Positions 6,970-15,270 of a stretch of 39,006 nt of DNA are shown in pieces. The DNA is from an uncultured Flavobacteriales bacterium (lineage in GTDB: Bacteria > Bacteroidota > Bacteroidia > Flavobacteriales_D > CAJJDF01): NCBI GenBank assembly GCA_938009745.1, contig CALLII010000044.1, positions 1 to 39,006 on the forward strand, read 5' to 3'. Numbering within the stretch: position 1 is the stretch's first letter; every line of letters starts with the position of its first letter. The notes beneath the pieces are model-generated. The model was not told the origin of the DNA. It made no database searches and was given only the letters and a program-made list of their open reading frames with translations. The position numbers and the translations under genes are program-made.

Positions 6970-9900
6970 ATGAATAGATTTCGCCAAATAGCATTGCTGA
7001 TTGGATTCGTAATTCTGTGCAATCCTTTTTTTTCGCAACAGACGAGAGTTTATACGGATGATTATAAAGATTATCGGGATGGACTGGAATTGTACGATAA
7101 AGGTGCCTACAGTGCAGCTCAGCAAAAATTCAAGAATGTAATTGAGTTAATTGATAACTCAAATGATGAGGTGCAAGTTAGTGCCGAATATTTGCATGCT
7201 GTTTGTGCCCTAGAACTATTTCATAAAGACGCTCAGTATTTACTTTCTCAGTTTGCTCTTAACCATCCGGATTCGCCTAAAACTAAGAAAATATTTTTTT
7301 TACTTGGGAATGATTATTACCGCAAAAAAAAGTGGAGAGATGCTATTGAATGGTATGAAAAAGTAGATAAATTTGATTTAACTGCTGATGAAAGAACGGA
7401 GTATTTTTTTAAAATTGGATACAGTTATTTTGAGAAAGACATGTTTGATAAAGCTAAGCAGGCTTTTTACGAAATTAAAGATGAAAAAGAGTCTGATTAT
7501 TATGGGCCTACTCAATATTATTACGGACATCTTTCATATCAAGATGAGAACTACCAAACTGCTTTAGAGAGTTTTAACCAGATTAAGGACAATCCTGGAT
7601 TTAGCCCAATTGTACCATATTACATTTCTCAAATTTTGTTTAAACAAGAAAAGTATAGGGAAGCAATTGAGTACATCCCAACAGCTTTATCTGGAGACAA
7701 AATAAAAAGAGAAGCGGAGATAAAAGGGATTTTAGGTTCATCATACTTTAAGTTAGAGCAATACGATAAAGCACTTCCTTACCTAAAGGAGTATTTCTCT
7801 AAAACGGCAAAGAAGTCAACTGACGATTACTACCAGTTGGGATATTCGTATTATAAAACAGATGACTACCAAAATGCGATTAAGTACTTGGGAAGAGTCG
7901 CAGCAAAGAAAACTGAAAGAGCACAAGTAGCTAACTTTTTATTGGCTGAGTGTTACGTGAAATCAGATAAAAAGCAATTTGCAAAGGCTGCTTTTAAAAG
8001 AGCTTATGACTTAGGTTTTGATGAAAAACTGAATGAAGATGCTTTGTTTGGTTATGCAAAAACTACTTACGAATTAAGTTATAATCCTTATGATGAGGCT
8101 ACAGAAATTTTTCATACTTTCTTGGATAAATACCCTAGTTCAACAAAGAAGGAACAAGTTTATGAGTATTTGTTAGATGTATACACCACTACCAAAAACT
8201 ATGAAGCTGCACTTAATTCTATTAGTAGAATTTCTACTAAAAACTATAAGATAAAGGAAGCTCATCAAAAACTGAGCTACAATAGAGCTACGGAATTGTT
8301 CTATAAGCATGATTATGCTAATGCAATTAAGTATTACAAGGATGTAAACGTTTATCCTGTAAATACCGAAATAATGGCAAAGAGTAAGTTTTGGATAGCT
8401 GAAGCTTATTACAAACAGAAAAAATATCCTCAAGCAATTGCAGGCTATCAAGCATTTAAATCACAGCCAGGCGCAATAAATTCGGACTTAGCAACATTGG
8501 TAGATTACAATATTGGATATGCTTATTTTGAACAAAAGAAGTACGAAAAAAGTATTACTGCTTTCAGGAATTACATTAAGTCAGCAGCTGATCAGGACAA
8601 GAAGAGTGACGCTAATTTAAGATTAGGAGATTCTTATTTTCTTTTAAAAAATGATGATGAAGCTGTAAAATACTACCAAACTGCAATCGATTTGGCTCAA
8701 GGTAATATTGATTATGCTTTGTACCAAAAATCTGTGAGTAGTGGATACCGAGGAGATTACCAAGAGAAGGAAAGATTACTAAATCAACTGCTAACTCAAT
8801 ATCCAAATTCAGCTTACAGCACCAACACGGTATTTGAATTAGCAAATAATTACCGAGTTCAAAACAAAAATACTCAGGCACTTAAGTTTTATAAGCAAAT
8901 TGTTCTGAGCCAAGAAGGGACTTACCAAGAGAGAAAGTCTAGATTGGAGATGGGTGGTATTCATTTGAGAGATAAAAACTACGATTTAGCAGAAACAGAG
9001 TTTAAAGACTTAGTACGTAAATATCCAAAATCTCAAGAAGGGGAAGCAGCTATAAACGAATTAGAGAAATCATATTTAGCTCAAAATAAAATTGCTCAAT
9101 TTCCTGATTTATTGGCTTCATTGGGAATCAAATATTCTCAATCTAAGTTAGATTCTACTTTGTGGTATCCTGCAAATCAAGCATATTTAAATGCAGATTG
9201 CATAAATGCCAAAGCTGGACTCACTGCTTACCTTGCCAAAATTGAAAAACCTAGAAACTATGTTACTGGGCACTTTTATATTGCAGAGTGTAATTATTTA
9301 GATAAAGAATATGAAACGGCTCTTTTTCATTACGATAAAGTAATTGAAAAGAATGAAAAACACATGGTTGATGCATTGTTTCATGCAGCCAATATCAATT
9401 ATAGATTAAAGAATTACGAAAAAGCAAACACGTATTACACTCAGCTTAAGGCTATAAATACAGATGAGCTTAAGATTCCTGCAATGAACAGAGGGTTGAT
9501 GTTGACGTATAAGCACAAAGAAGATCATGTAAATGCGGCTAAATTTGCTGCTATTGTACTGCAAAATGAGCAACTATCAAGAGCTCATAAGGAGGAAGCT
9601 ACTATGATACAAGCTAATGCAAATTATGCTTTAGGAAATACTATTGAAGCACAAGGTTTATATGCTAAAGTAGTTGCACTTTCTACTGATGTAGATAGGG
9701 CAGAAGCTGGATATAGATTGTGCGAAATCACCTATTTAGAAGGGCAGTATAAACAAGCCGAAGCAGAAATATTTGCTTACTTAAAGCAAAAGCCTTCTTA
9801 TGATTATTGGTTGGCCAAAGGATATATTTTATTAGCTGATTCTTATGTAAAGCTTGATGATAATTTTCAGGCCAAGGCAACACTACAAAGTGTAATAGAT

Positions 9901-10029
9901 TATTACAAAGGTACTGACGAAATAAAATCTATAGCTGAATCTAAACTTGCTGCAATTATAGCTGCAGAAGATGCTAAAGACAACCAAGACGAAGAGGAAT
10001 TGGAAATTAACATGATTGAGAAACCTTAA
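6970..10029 (+). CDS. large exported tetratricopeptide-repeat protein
   Basis: 1019 aa. A signal peptide (MNRFRQIALLIGFVILCNPFFSQ) is followed by TPR-type repeats through almost the whole length; examples are YRDGLELYDKGAYSAAQQKF, FFLLGNDYYRKKKWRDAIEW, FFKIGYSYFEKDMFDKAKQAF and YNIGYAYFEQKKYEKSITAF. The pattern of W/Y-L-G-Y-A-x-F-P recurs roughly every 34-37 residues, with the last repeats near residue 980 (LADSYVKLDDNFQAKATLQS). The acidic tail (KDNQDEEELEINMIEKP) follows. Exported TPR arrays serve as periplasmic or outer-membrane-associated scaffolds. The gene lies between clpP (17 bases) and an outer-membrane barrel gene (6 bases), so it probably works with that barrel. No specific partner or substrate can be read from the sequence. 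Confidence 0.85.
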   Translation: MNRFRQIALLIGFVILCNPFFSQQTRVYTDDYKDYRDGLELYDKGAYSAAQQKFKNVIELIDNSNDEVQVSAEYLHAVCALELFHKDAQYLLSQFALNHPDSPKTKKIFFLLGNDYYRKKKWRDAIEWYEKVDKFDLTADERTEYFFKIGYSYFEKDMFDKAKQAFYEIKDEKESDYYGPTQYYYGHLSYQDENYQTALESFNQIKDNPGFSPIVPYYISQILFKQEKYREAIEYIPTALSGDKIKREAEIKGILGSSYFKLEQYDKALPYLKEYFSKTAKKSTDDYYQLGYSYYKTDDYQNAIKYLGRVAAKKTERAQVANFLLAECYVKSDKKQFAKAAFKRAYDLGFDEKLNEDALFGYAKTTYELSYNPYDEATEIFHTFLDKYPSSTKKEQVYEYLLDVYTTTKNYEAALNSISRISTKNYKIKEAHQKLSYNRATELFYKHDYANAIKYYKDVNVYPVNTEIMAKSKFWIAEAYYKQKKYPQAIAGYQAFKSQPGAINSDLATLVDYNIGYAYFEQKKYEKSITAFRNYIKSAADQDKKSDANLRLGDSYFLLKNDDEAVKYYQTAIDLAQGNIDYALYQKSVSSGYRGDYQEKERLLNQLLTQYPNSAYSTNTVFELANNYRVQNKNTQALKFYKQIVLSQEGTYQERKSRLEMGGIHLRDKNYDLAETEFKDLVRKYPKSQEGEAAINELEKSYLAQNKIAQFPDLLASLGIKYSQSKLDSTLWYPANQAYLNADCINAKAGLTAYLAKIEKPRNYVTGHFYIAECNYLDKEYETALFHYDKVIEKNEKHMVDALFHAANINYRLKNYEKANTYYTQLKAINTDELKIPAMNRGLMLTYKHKEDHVNAAKFAAIVLQNEQLSRAHKEEATMIQANANYALGNTIEAQGLYAKVVALSTDVDRAEAGYRLCEITYLEGQYKQAEAEIFAYLKQKPSYDYWLAKGYILLADSYVKLDDNFQAKATLQSVIDYYKGTDEIKSIAESKLAAIIAAEDAKDNQDEEELEINMIEKP

Positions 10030-10035
10030 TAAAAG

Positions 10036-11751
10036 ATGAGAAATTATATACTACATAGCGCACTGTTTCTTGGAGTACTTTTTTTAAGTATTACCAGCTT
10101 TTCGCAAAATGATACCATCATTGTTATTGATGCCAAAGGAGAAGGAGACAGAATAATAAAGCCAACTTCTAAGAGAGATTTAACTCCAATTTTATTTGAA
10201 GACACTACAAAATCTCAAATAAACTCTGAGTTTGTGTTTTACGAATATACTGCCAGCAGTGAATTGCAACTACAACCAATTTCTCCAGCAAAATTAACTG
10301 TAAAGAATGCGCTCGAGGACATAAAAAGAGGCTATGTGAAAGTTGGAGTTGGAAATTACCTAACACCAATGGCTGAGGTTTATTATAACTCATTAAGATC
10401 CAAAGATAATAATTGGGGAATTCATGGAAGGCACATTTCATCTAACATTTCAATAAAAAATACAGGGTTTAGTGGGCTTAGCGAAAACGAAGCAAATGCT
10501 TTTTATCAGCATTTTTATAAGAAGTTTTCGTTAACAGGACAAGTGAATTATAACCGCTCTATGAATCACTTTTATGGGTTTAATCCAGAAGACTTAAACG
10601 TTCTGGATAATGATTCATTAAAGCAAGTATTTAATACAATTGGTGGAGGAATTAATTTCAAAAGTTTTAAGATAGATACAGGAGATGTAAACTGGGATGG
10701 AACTCTTAATTACACTAATTATTCTGATAGATATGAAGCTAAAGAAAACAATGTTGATTTTGATTTGAACGCTTCTAAAATGATAAAAAAGGAATTGTTC
10801 GCTCTTGATTTTGGAGTTGATTTCAATAACTATAATAGCACTGAATTAACTCCATTTGGCGCTTCAGCTACTTTTACTCCAAACCTTGAAACCAATAATA
10901 ATACTATTTTGGAGATATCGCCAAAAATTATTACTTCAAGAAAGAAGTTGTATGCAAGTTTTGGGTTTTCGGTTTTTGCTGATATTAACGATAAAACTAG
11001 TTTTCATTTTTATCCAAATATTGAAGCTAAGTATAGTTTCCTAGATATTTTTATTCCTTATGTGGGGATAAATGGAGGATTAGAAAGAAATTCTTTTAGA
11101 AGTCTTAGTTCGGATAATCCTTTTATACTCTCTCAAGTAAGGTTACAAAACACAAACACTCGTTATAATGTTTATGGAGGGGTAAGAGGAAGCATTACAA
11201 ACGAGATTTCATTTAACCTGAGTATAGCACGTCAAAGTATTTTTGGAAATGCATTATTCGTAAACGATACTACTTATTCCATTCAAAACAAAATGGATGT
11301 TATTTATGATTCAATGGATGTAACCGAGCTTAATGCTCAAATCACTTATTTACAAAGCGAAAAAGTAAGAGTGTTTTTGAAAGGAAAATACAGTTTTTTC
11401 TCTCCGCTTAATCAGGCTTACGTTTGGAACACACCAGCTTTAGATATTTCGTTAGGAGGAGTTTATGACTTAGCCGATAAGATATTGGTAAGAGCAGATA
11501 TTTACTACATTGGAGCCAGAAAAGCAAAGTCTTTAGTGCCAGTTGCTGATGCTGAGTTAAATAATGATAATTCTTATTCTATTAATCAAAAGGCATTTTT
11601 GGATTTTAACTTAGGGTTTGAATATCGATATAACAAAAGTATTTCTGCTTTTCTTAATTTCAATAACGTAATTGGTCAAAGGTATCAAGTGTACAATCAA
11701 TTCCCAGTACAAGGAATTAATATACTTGGTGGAGCTACTTTGAGGTTTTAA
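10036..11751 (+). CDS. outer-membrane beta-barrel protein (TonB-dependent-receptor-like)
   Basis: 571 aa. The signal peptide is MRNYILHSALFLGVLFLSITSFSQ. The body is a succession of alternating amphipathic strands (for example GIHGRHISSNISI, FSLTGQVNYNRSM, LFALDFGVDFNNYN, DKILVRADIYYIGARK), ending in GINILGGATLRF with a C-terminal phenylalanine, the usual barrel-insertion signal. The end (AFLNFNNVIGQRYQVYNQFPVQG) looks like the last strands of a TonB-dependent receptor, but there is no TonB box and no plug domain of normal size, and the length is well below full receptors. It is probably translated with the TPR gene 6 bases upstream. The stop codon overlaps the stop of the convergent 56-aa gene. 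Confidence 0.8.
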   Translation: MRNYILHSALFLGVLFLSITSFSQNDTIIVIDAKGEGDRIIKPTSKRDLTPILFEDTTKSQINSEFVFYEYTASSELQLQPISPAKLTVKNALEDIKRGYVKVGVGNYLTPMAEVYYNSLRSKDNNWGIHGRHISSNISIKNTGFSGLSENEANAFYQHFYKKFSLTGQVNYNRSMNHFYGFNPEDLNVLDNDSLKQVFNTIGGGINFKSFKIDTGDVNWDGTLNYTNYSDRYEAKENNVDFDLNASKMIKKELFALDFGVDFNNYNSTELTPFGASATFTPNLETNNNTILEISPKIITSRKKLYASFGFSVFADINDKTSFHFYPNIEAKYSFLDIFIPYVGINGGLERNSFRSLSSDNPFILSQVRLQNTNTRYNVYGGVRGSITNEISFNLSIARQSIFGNALFVNDTTYSIQNKMDVIYDSMDVTELNAQITYLQSEKVRVFLKGKYSFFSPLNQAYVWNTPALDISLGGVYDLADKILVRADIYYIGARKAKSLVPVADAELNNDNSYSINQKAFLDFNLGFEYRYNKSISAFLNFNNVIGQRYQVYNQFPVQGINILGGATLRF

Positions 11752-11918
11752 TCAAACAGTTCATCCTCTAAGTCATCATGTGTTTCTTGTACATCATCAG
11801 AAACTTCTACAGTTACCTCTTCTTTGCTATCTACCCAATCAGGATTTGCGATAACCAAACCTAATGCAACAAGTAATATAACAACAACTGCTAGGATAAA
11901 TTTTTTTGACTTTTTCAT
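11748..11918 (-). CDS. 56-aa single-span membrane peptide with acidic tail
   Basis: Read by eye on the reverse strand: ATG at 11916-11918, TAA at 11748-11750. The protein starts MKKSKKF, has one hydrophobic segment (residues 8-24, ILAVVVILLVALGLVIA), then NPDWVDSKEE and a strongly acidic tail (DDVQETHDDLEDELFD). It is 36 bases beyond the lipoprotein gene at 11955-12410 on the same strand and could be the last gene of that operon. Its 3' end overlaps the barrel gene by 4 bases. Basic start, membrane span and acidic exterior give a sensible inner-membrane peptide, and codon use matches neighbours. I do not recognise a family. Confidence 0.6.
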   Translation of the reverse strand: MKKSKKFILAVVVILLVALGLVIANPDWVDSKEEVTVEVSDDVQETHDDLEDELFD

Positions 11919-11954
11919 GAACTTAAATTAAAATTACTGATTAAAAATAAGAAA

Positions 11955-12410
11955 TTATTTTGTAATTCTTACGTTAGAAGTTGTTACAGTATTACTTTTG
12001 TTTCCTGCTCTATCTTTTATGTAAATGCTGAAAGTAGCATTTTCAATAGTGTTACTTTGATTTAATAAAATCACTGTTTCTAAGTTTATTTTTAGTTTAC
12101 CTTGAAGAGTAATGTCTTCATTTGAAGGGGCTAATGGTTGCAAATGAAATTCGTGAATTATCGTAGCATCTCTATTATCTTTTACAAAAATAGATTTTAC
12201 ATCTGCATCAGATTCGCCTAAATCACCATCACCATCTGTATATTTTATAGTAAATAACAAGTCATCAAATTGATTAATAGAAGTAGAGTTTATACTCACC
12301 AATTCAATTTCTGGCACATCAGAAATAGTTGGTAAAGGATCATTCCCTTCTTCTTTTTTACAAGAGAAAAAGACAAGAATTGCTAAAGTAAATAGGATTA
12401 ACTTTTTCAT
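11955..12410 (-). CDS. lipoprotein with Ca-binding-like DGDGDLG loop
   Basis: 151 aa. The SPII signal ends at Cys17 (ILVFFSCKKE). The mature part is a single predicted beta-sandwich domain: PEIELVSINSTSINQFDDLLFTIKYTDGDGDLGESD, then a strand-rich segment closing with FSIYIKDRAGNKSNTVTTSNVRI. The DGDGDLG motif after a YxD strand is very common in Bacteroidota lipoproteins with PKD/cadherin-like folds and may bind calcium. It is the last large gene of the reverse operon that starts at 16162, only 3 bases after the stop of the cytochrome-like lipoprotein gene. The function is unknown; a surface or periplasmic accessory role is inference. Confidence 0.75.
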   Translation of the reverse strand: MKKLILFTLAILVFFSCKKEEGNDPLPTISDVPEIELVSINSTSINQFDDLLFTIKYTDGDGDLGESDADVKSIFVKDNRDATIIHEFHLQPLAPSNEDITLQGKLKINLETVILLNQSNTIENATFSIYIKDRAGNKSNTVTTSNVRITK

Positions 12411-12413
12411 AAT

Positions 12414-13388
12414 TTATTGGACTATAAAAGCAAAATAAGTAAACAGATAAAAAGGACTTCCGTTTTCAGGTAGTTCAGTAAGCACTCCACTAACATCTTT
12501 CACATACTGTCTTATGTAATAGGTTTTTCCTGAAGTATAATTTGCAGTATTAATACTAATTTTATGGTAGAAAGGAGCTGTTCCTGTTGCTGCAAAAGGA
12601 ATAGGAAGCCACTCTGGTGCAGTTGCCGAGAGTTTGGTTAAGTTTAATTCAGTAGATGCAGTAAAATCATAAGGATGGTCAGAAATTTTAATCTTATTAT
12701 GAGTAAGAAGTGCTCCTGGAATAAATGAGCCAGTATTATCTGAATCATATAACAAAAACCATAGTTCTACATTCGTATTTTGAGGTAATTTAATAGGAGA
12801 TATTTGGTTGTCCCTAATTGTATCAAGTCTAGCGCCTGAAGTGTTGTTAACATAAGCTAACACTCCTCCAGTACTTGGCTCATAATTGGGTAAACTAGGT
12901 GAGTTATTAAAAATATCTTTGGCTCCATTATTTATCCATGTTTCCACAGCTTTAATTTGCCATGGTGCTAACACGTCATACAAAGGCATTTTTCCAAGAA
13001 TAGGATCCCCAGTAGTAATTCGTTCATACAACCAAGAGTCTGTAGTATTGTTTGGAATTACTCGATAAGTAAAATCGCCAGTAGGATTATTTTTTACCAC
13101 AGTATGATAAACTAACTGATTATAGGACCCTTCAATAGTTCTGAAATCAGGTTCAAAAGCACCATCATGGCATGCTGGGACACCACACTTTTGCGAAAAA
13201 ATTAATGTATGTAATCCTAAATAGCTTGAAGTATCTATTGGAATTAAATCAGGATTGTTTCCATAATCAACATTGTCATAAGGATTATTGGGAGCATCTG
13301 GTTCAACTCTTGTAACATCTTTTTTGCAAGAATGAGCAAAAAAGAATACAAGAACTATTACTGGTAATAGGAAGATTATTTTTTTCAT
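12414..13388 (-). CDS. lipoprotein with cytochrome-c-like domain (CX4CH)
   Basis: 324 aa. The SPII lipobox ends at Cys21 (FFFAHSCKKD). Residues 58-160 look like a Planctomycete-type cytochrome c domain: KCGVPACH gives a CX4CH motif (Cys68, Cys73, His74), followed by DFRTIEG, a W-L-Y-E-R-I segment, GKMPL with a candidate axial Met134, and LAPWQIKAVETWINNGA near 139-156, the typical closing helix. The C-terminal half is a beta-rich segment without a family I know (YDFTASTELNLTKLSATAPEWLPIPF). If haem is attached, it is through CX4CH and not CXXCH. It lies 10 bases after the DUF1501-like gene and 3 bases before the next lipoprotein, so it is an operon member. Haem binding is not demonstrated. 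Confidence 0.75.
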   Translation of the reverse strand: MKKIIFLLPVIVLVFFFAHSCKKDVTRVEPDAPNNPYDNVDYGNNPDLIPIDTSSYLGLHTLIFSQKCGVPACHDGAFEPDFRTIEGSYNQLVYHTVVKNNPTGDFTYRVIPNNTTDSWLYERITTGDPILGKMPLYDVLAPWQIKAVETWINNGAKDIFNNSPSLPNYEPSTGGVLAYVNNTSGARLDTIRDNQISPIKLPQNTNVELWFLLYDSDNTGSFIPGALLTHNKIKISDHPYDFTASTELNLTKLSATAPEWLPIPFAATGTAPFYHKISINTANYTSGKTYYIRQYVKDVSGVLTELPENGSPFYLFTYFAFIVQ

Positions 13389-13398
13389 GATACTAAGG

Positions 13399-14727
13399 TT
13401 AAATAAATGCTTCAGTTAATACTCTTCCTGGCAACAAACCAGATGGAATACTTCCATCAAACCCGAGGATACTTGCAATTGTTGGGACAATATCTACACT
13501 TTCGCCAACTGGATTTGCTGTAGTACCAAAGCTCACATTTTGTTTAACAACAGAAGGTGGGCCTACAATTAAAGAAAATATTTCTCTTGAGTTTTGATCA
13601 CTACTATGGTCATAGGCTCTTAACCCATTAGCATCTACAAGGCTATTAGGTGTTGCATTTCTTCCGTGTTCAGGCATACAAATCATAATGGTATCATTTG
13701 CTAATACTGGGTCACTTTGGATTTTATCCCATAACCAACCAACTCCATAATCGGCTTTGTGTAAGTTTTGTAAATAACCTGAAAAGTTACTGTGACAAAC
13801 ATCCAGATTAAAAGTGTTGATAACTGTAAGTTCTGGTTTAAAAGTCTCTAGTACTTTCCATGAGGTAGCAATATTAAGCAAGTCACTAGTTAAATCATTC
13901 ACGGATGCTCCCGAAGGAATAGGAAGATTAAGGCTACTTATGTTCTGCAAAGTACTTAATAACATGCTTTTAATTTTTTCTTTATCAGCTCTTGTATTGA
14001 TTACTCCAGGTAAATCACCTGCAGTTTTATCAAAATTTGCATCAAAGAATGTTTTCATTGTTTCAATCCTAGTTACATCATCTGGTTGATACGAAGAGGC
14101 ATTGTTTAGGTTATTGAATCCGGTATTTGTTATAAAGTGAGAGGGACACAAATAATTAGCGCCATACTTAGCACCATAATTTTCATGGCGACTATAATTC
14201 AAAGAAGGATAAGGTCCAAGTCCTTCGGATAACCACCAAGCTTTTAATGCTGTTTCTGATGGACTATTATGCTTTCGGTAATATTCAAAAATGGTTGGAT
14301 TCTCTGGATTTACATTAAGATTAAGTCCTGTTGCTGTGTAATTTCCTGTCATTGCAACAGTGTGTCCATTGTAATGTCCGGTTGGTCCAGTTGTATATCT
14401 CATTTCCTTGAACAAAACGCCTTGTGATTGCAAAGAATTTGATAAAATTGGAGCCCAAGGATTGTAAACAACATTACTAGATGGGGCTGCTCCGGTTAAC
14501 ATATTATTCATAATGTTTCCTGCAGCTGGCCTGCCTTGGTCAAGTAAATATCTTTGGTGTACAGATTCTTGATTTCTAATTCCTCCTCCAAAAAGTACAA
14601 ACACAACATGGTTTACTTTTCTTGCACCTGATGGGGCAAATAACCTACCACTTGGTAAAATATAAGGTGTAACAAATGCTCCTGCTGTGGTTAATGTTGC
14701 TTTTTTTATAAATTCTCTACGTTTCAT
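13399..14727 (-). CDS. Tat-exported DUF1501-like / alkaline-phosphatase-superfamily protein
   Basis: 442 aa. The N-terminus MKRREFIKKATLTTAGAF is a twin-arginine signal (R3, R4, then F-I-K-K). The mature protein starts with KVNHVVFVLFGGGIRNQESVHQRY, a core strand ending in a G-G-G loop as in DUF1501/sulfatase-like enzymes, and continues with TGPTGHYNGHTVAMTGNYT, DVCHSNFSGYLQNLHKADYGVGWLWDKI, MICMPEHGRN and VDIVPTIASILGF, matching the D-x-x-H-S, E-H-G-R and P-T-I-A layout of that superfamily. Usual metal ligands (H, D, H) seem present at DVCHSN and PEHGRN, but the nucleophile position is not certain. Such proteins are co-encoded with PSCyt/DUF1549 proteins in Planctomycetes; here flanking lipoproteins give a similar setting. 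The substrate is unknown. Confidence 0.75.
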   Translation of the reverse strand: MKRREFIKKATLTTAGAFVTPYILPSGRLFAPSGARKVNHVVFVLFGGGIRNQESVHQRYLLDQGRPAAGNIMNNMLTGAAPSSNVVYNPWAPILSNSLQSQGVLFKEMRYTTGPTGHYNGHTVAMTGNYTATGLNLNVNPENPTIFEYYRKHNSPSETALKAWWLSEGLGPYPSLNYSRHENYGAKYGANYLCPSHFITNTGFNNLNNASSYQPDDVTRIETMKTFFDANFDKTAGDLPGVINTRADKEKIKSMLLSTLQNISSLNLPIPSGASVNDLTSDLLNIATSWKVLETFKPELTVINTFNLDVCHSNFSGYLQNLHKADYGVGWLWDKIQSDPVLANDTIMICMPEHGRNATPNSLVDANGLRAYDHSSDQNSREIFSLIVGPPSVVKQNVSFGTTANPVGESVDIVPTIASILGFDGSIPSGLLPGRVLTEAFI

Positions 14728-14751
14728 AATCTTAAGTATAAAAAGTTCCTA

Positions 14752-15270
14752 TTAGTAGAAGTAATATTCGTTTGATAAAACAAATGAAGAGTAGACATTC
14801 TCTACAGTTATCAAATTATTATTAGTGATTAAATTTTTTAAATAAATCTGTTCATACTCACTAGGTTTCCTTTGATAAAAACGGATATAGCTATCCAAAA
14901 CAAAAGCATCTACATCAGCTCTCATTTGAGCATTTGTTGGCACACTCGCCATTGGGTCAGTTAAAAACTGGCTAAATATCATCTCTGTAAACATTGTTTT
15001 ATCTCCATTGGAAGTAGATAATTCGGCAATTTCTAAGAGTGTTCTAGAAGGAATAGCTTGATTAAAAATATCCGAATAAATTATAGATAGCAGAAGCTCT
15101 GGTGATTTCTGTTTAGTTTTTTCTGCATTGGAAGAGTAAATAGAAACATCAGTTACTTCGTAAATAGTATTGCTGTAAACAATCGTTTCTTCAACTTGTT
15201 TTTTACAAGAAGAAAATCCAATTAGCCCAATCAAAAAGACTAACAAAGCTTGTTTTTTAAAATCCTGCAT
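14752..15270 (-). CDS. lipoprotein with one Y-x-R-x-P...EYY module
   Basis: 172 aa. The SPII signal ends at Cys22 (LIGFSSCKKQ). The C-terminal 50 residues read DSYIRFYQRKPSEYEQ...VYSSFVLSNEYYFY, a module of helix, R-x-P turn, helix and closing S-N-E-Y-Y that also occurs in the 301-aa lipoprotein upstream. It resembles the N-terminal lobe of DUF1549 or the DUF4214 repeat ('GR-x-P...E...SxEY'). The region between (residues 58-110) is predicted helical. The start overlaps the 3' end of the upstream gene by 14 bases, which implies translational coupling. It probably acts on the periplasmic face or cell surface together with the other operon members. The family assignment is by pattern only. Confidence 0.7.
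   Translation of the reverse strand: MQDFKKQALLVFLIGLIGFSSCKKQVEETIVYSNTIYEVTDVSIYSSNAEKTKQKSPELLLSIIYSDIFNQAIPSRTLLEIAELSTSNGDKTMFTEMIFSQFLTDPMASVPTNAQMRADVDAFVLDSYIRFYQRKPSEYEQIYLKNLITNNNLITVENVYSSFVLSNEYYFY

Noticed and set aside
13814-14089. 91-codon forward ORF within the DUF1501-like gene
   Set aside because: Shadow of a gene with a Tat signal and superfamily motifs.
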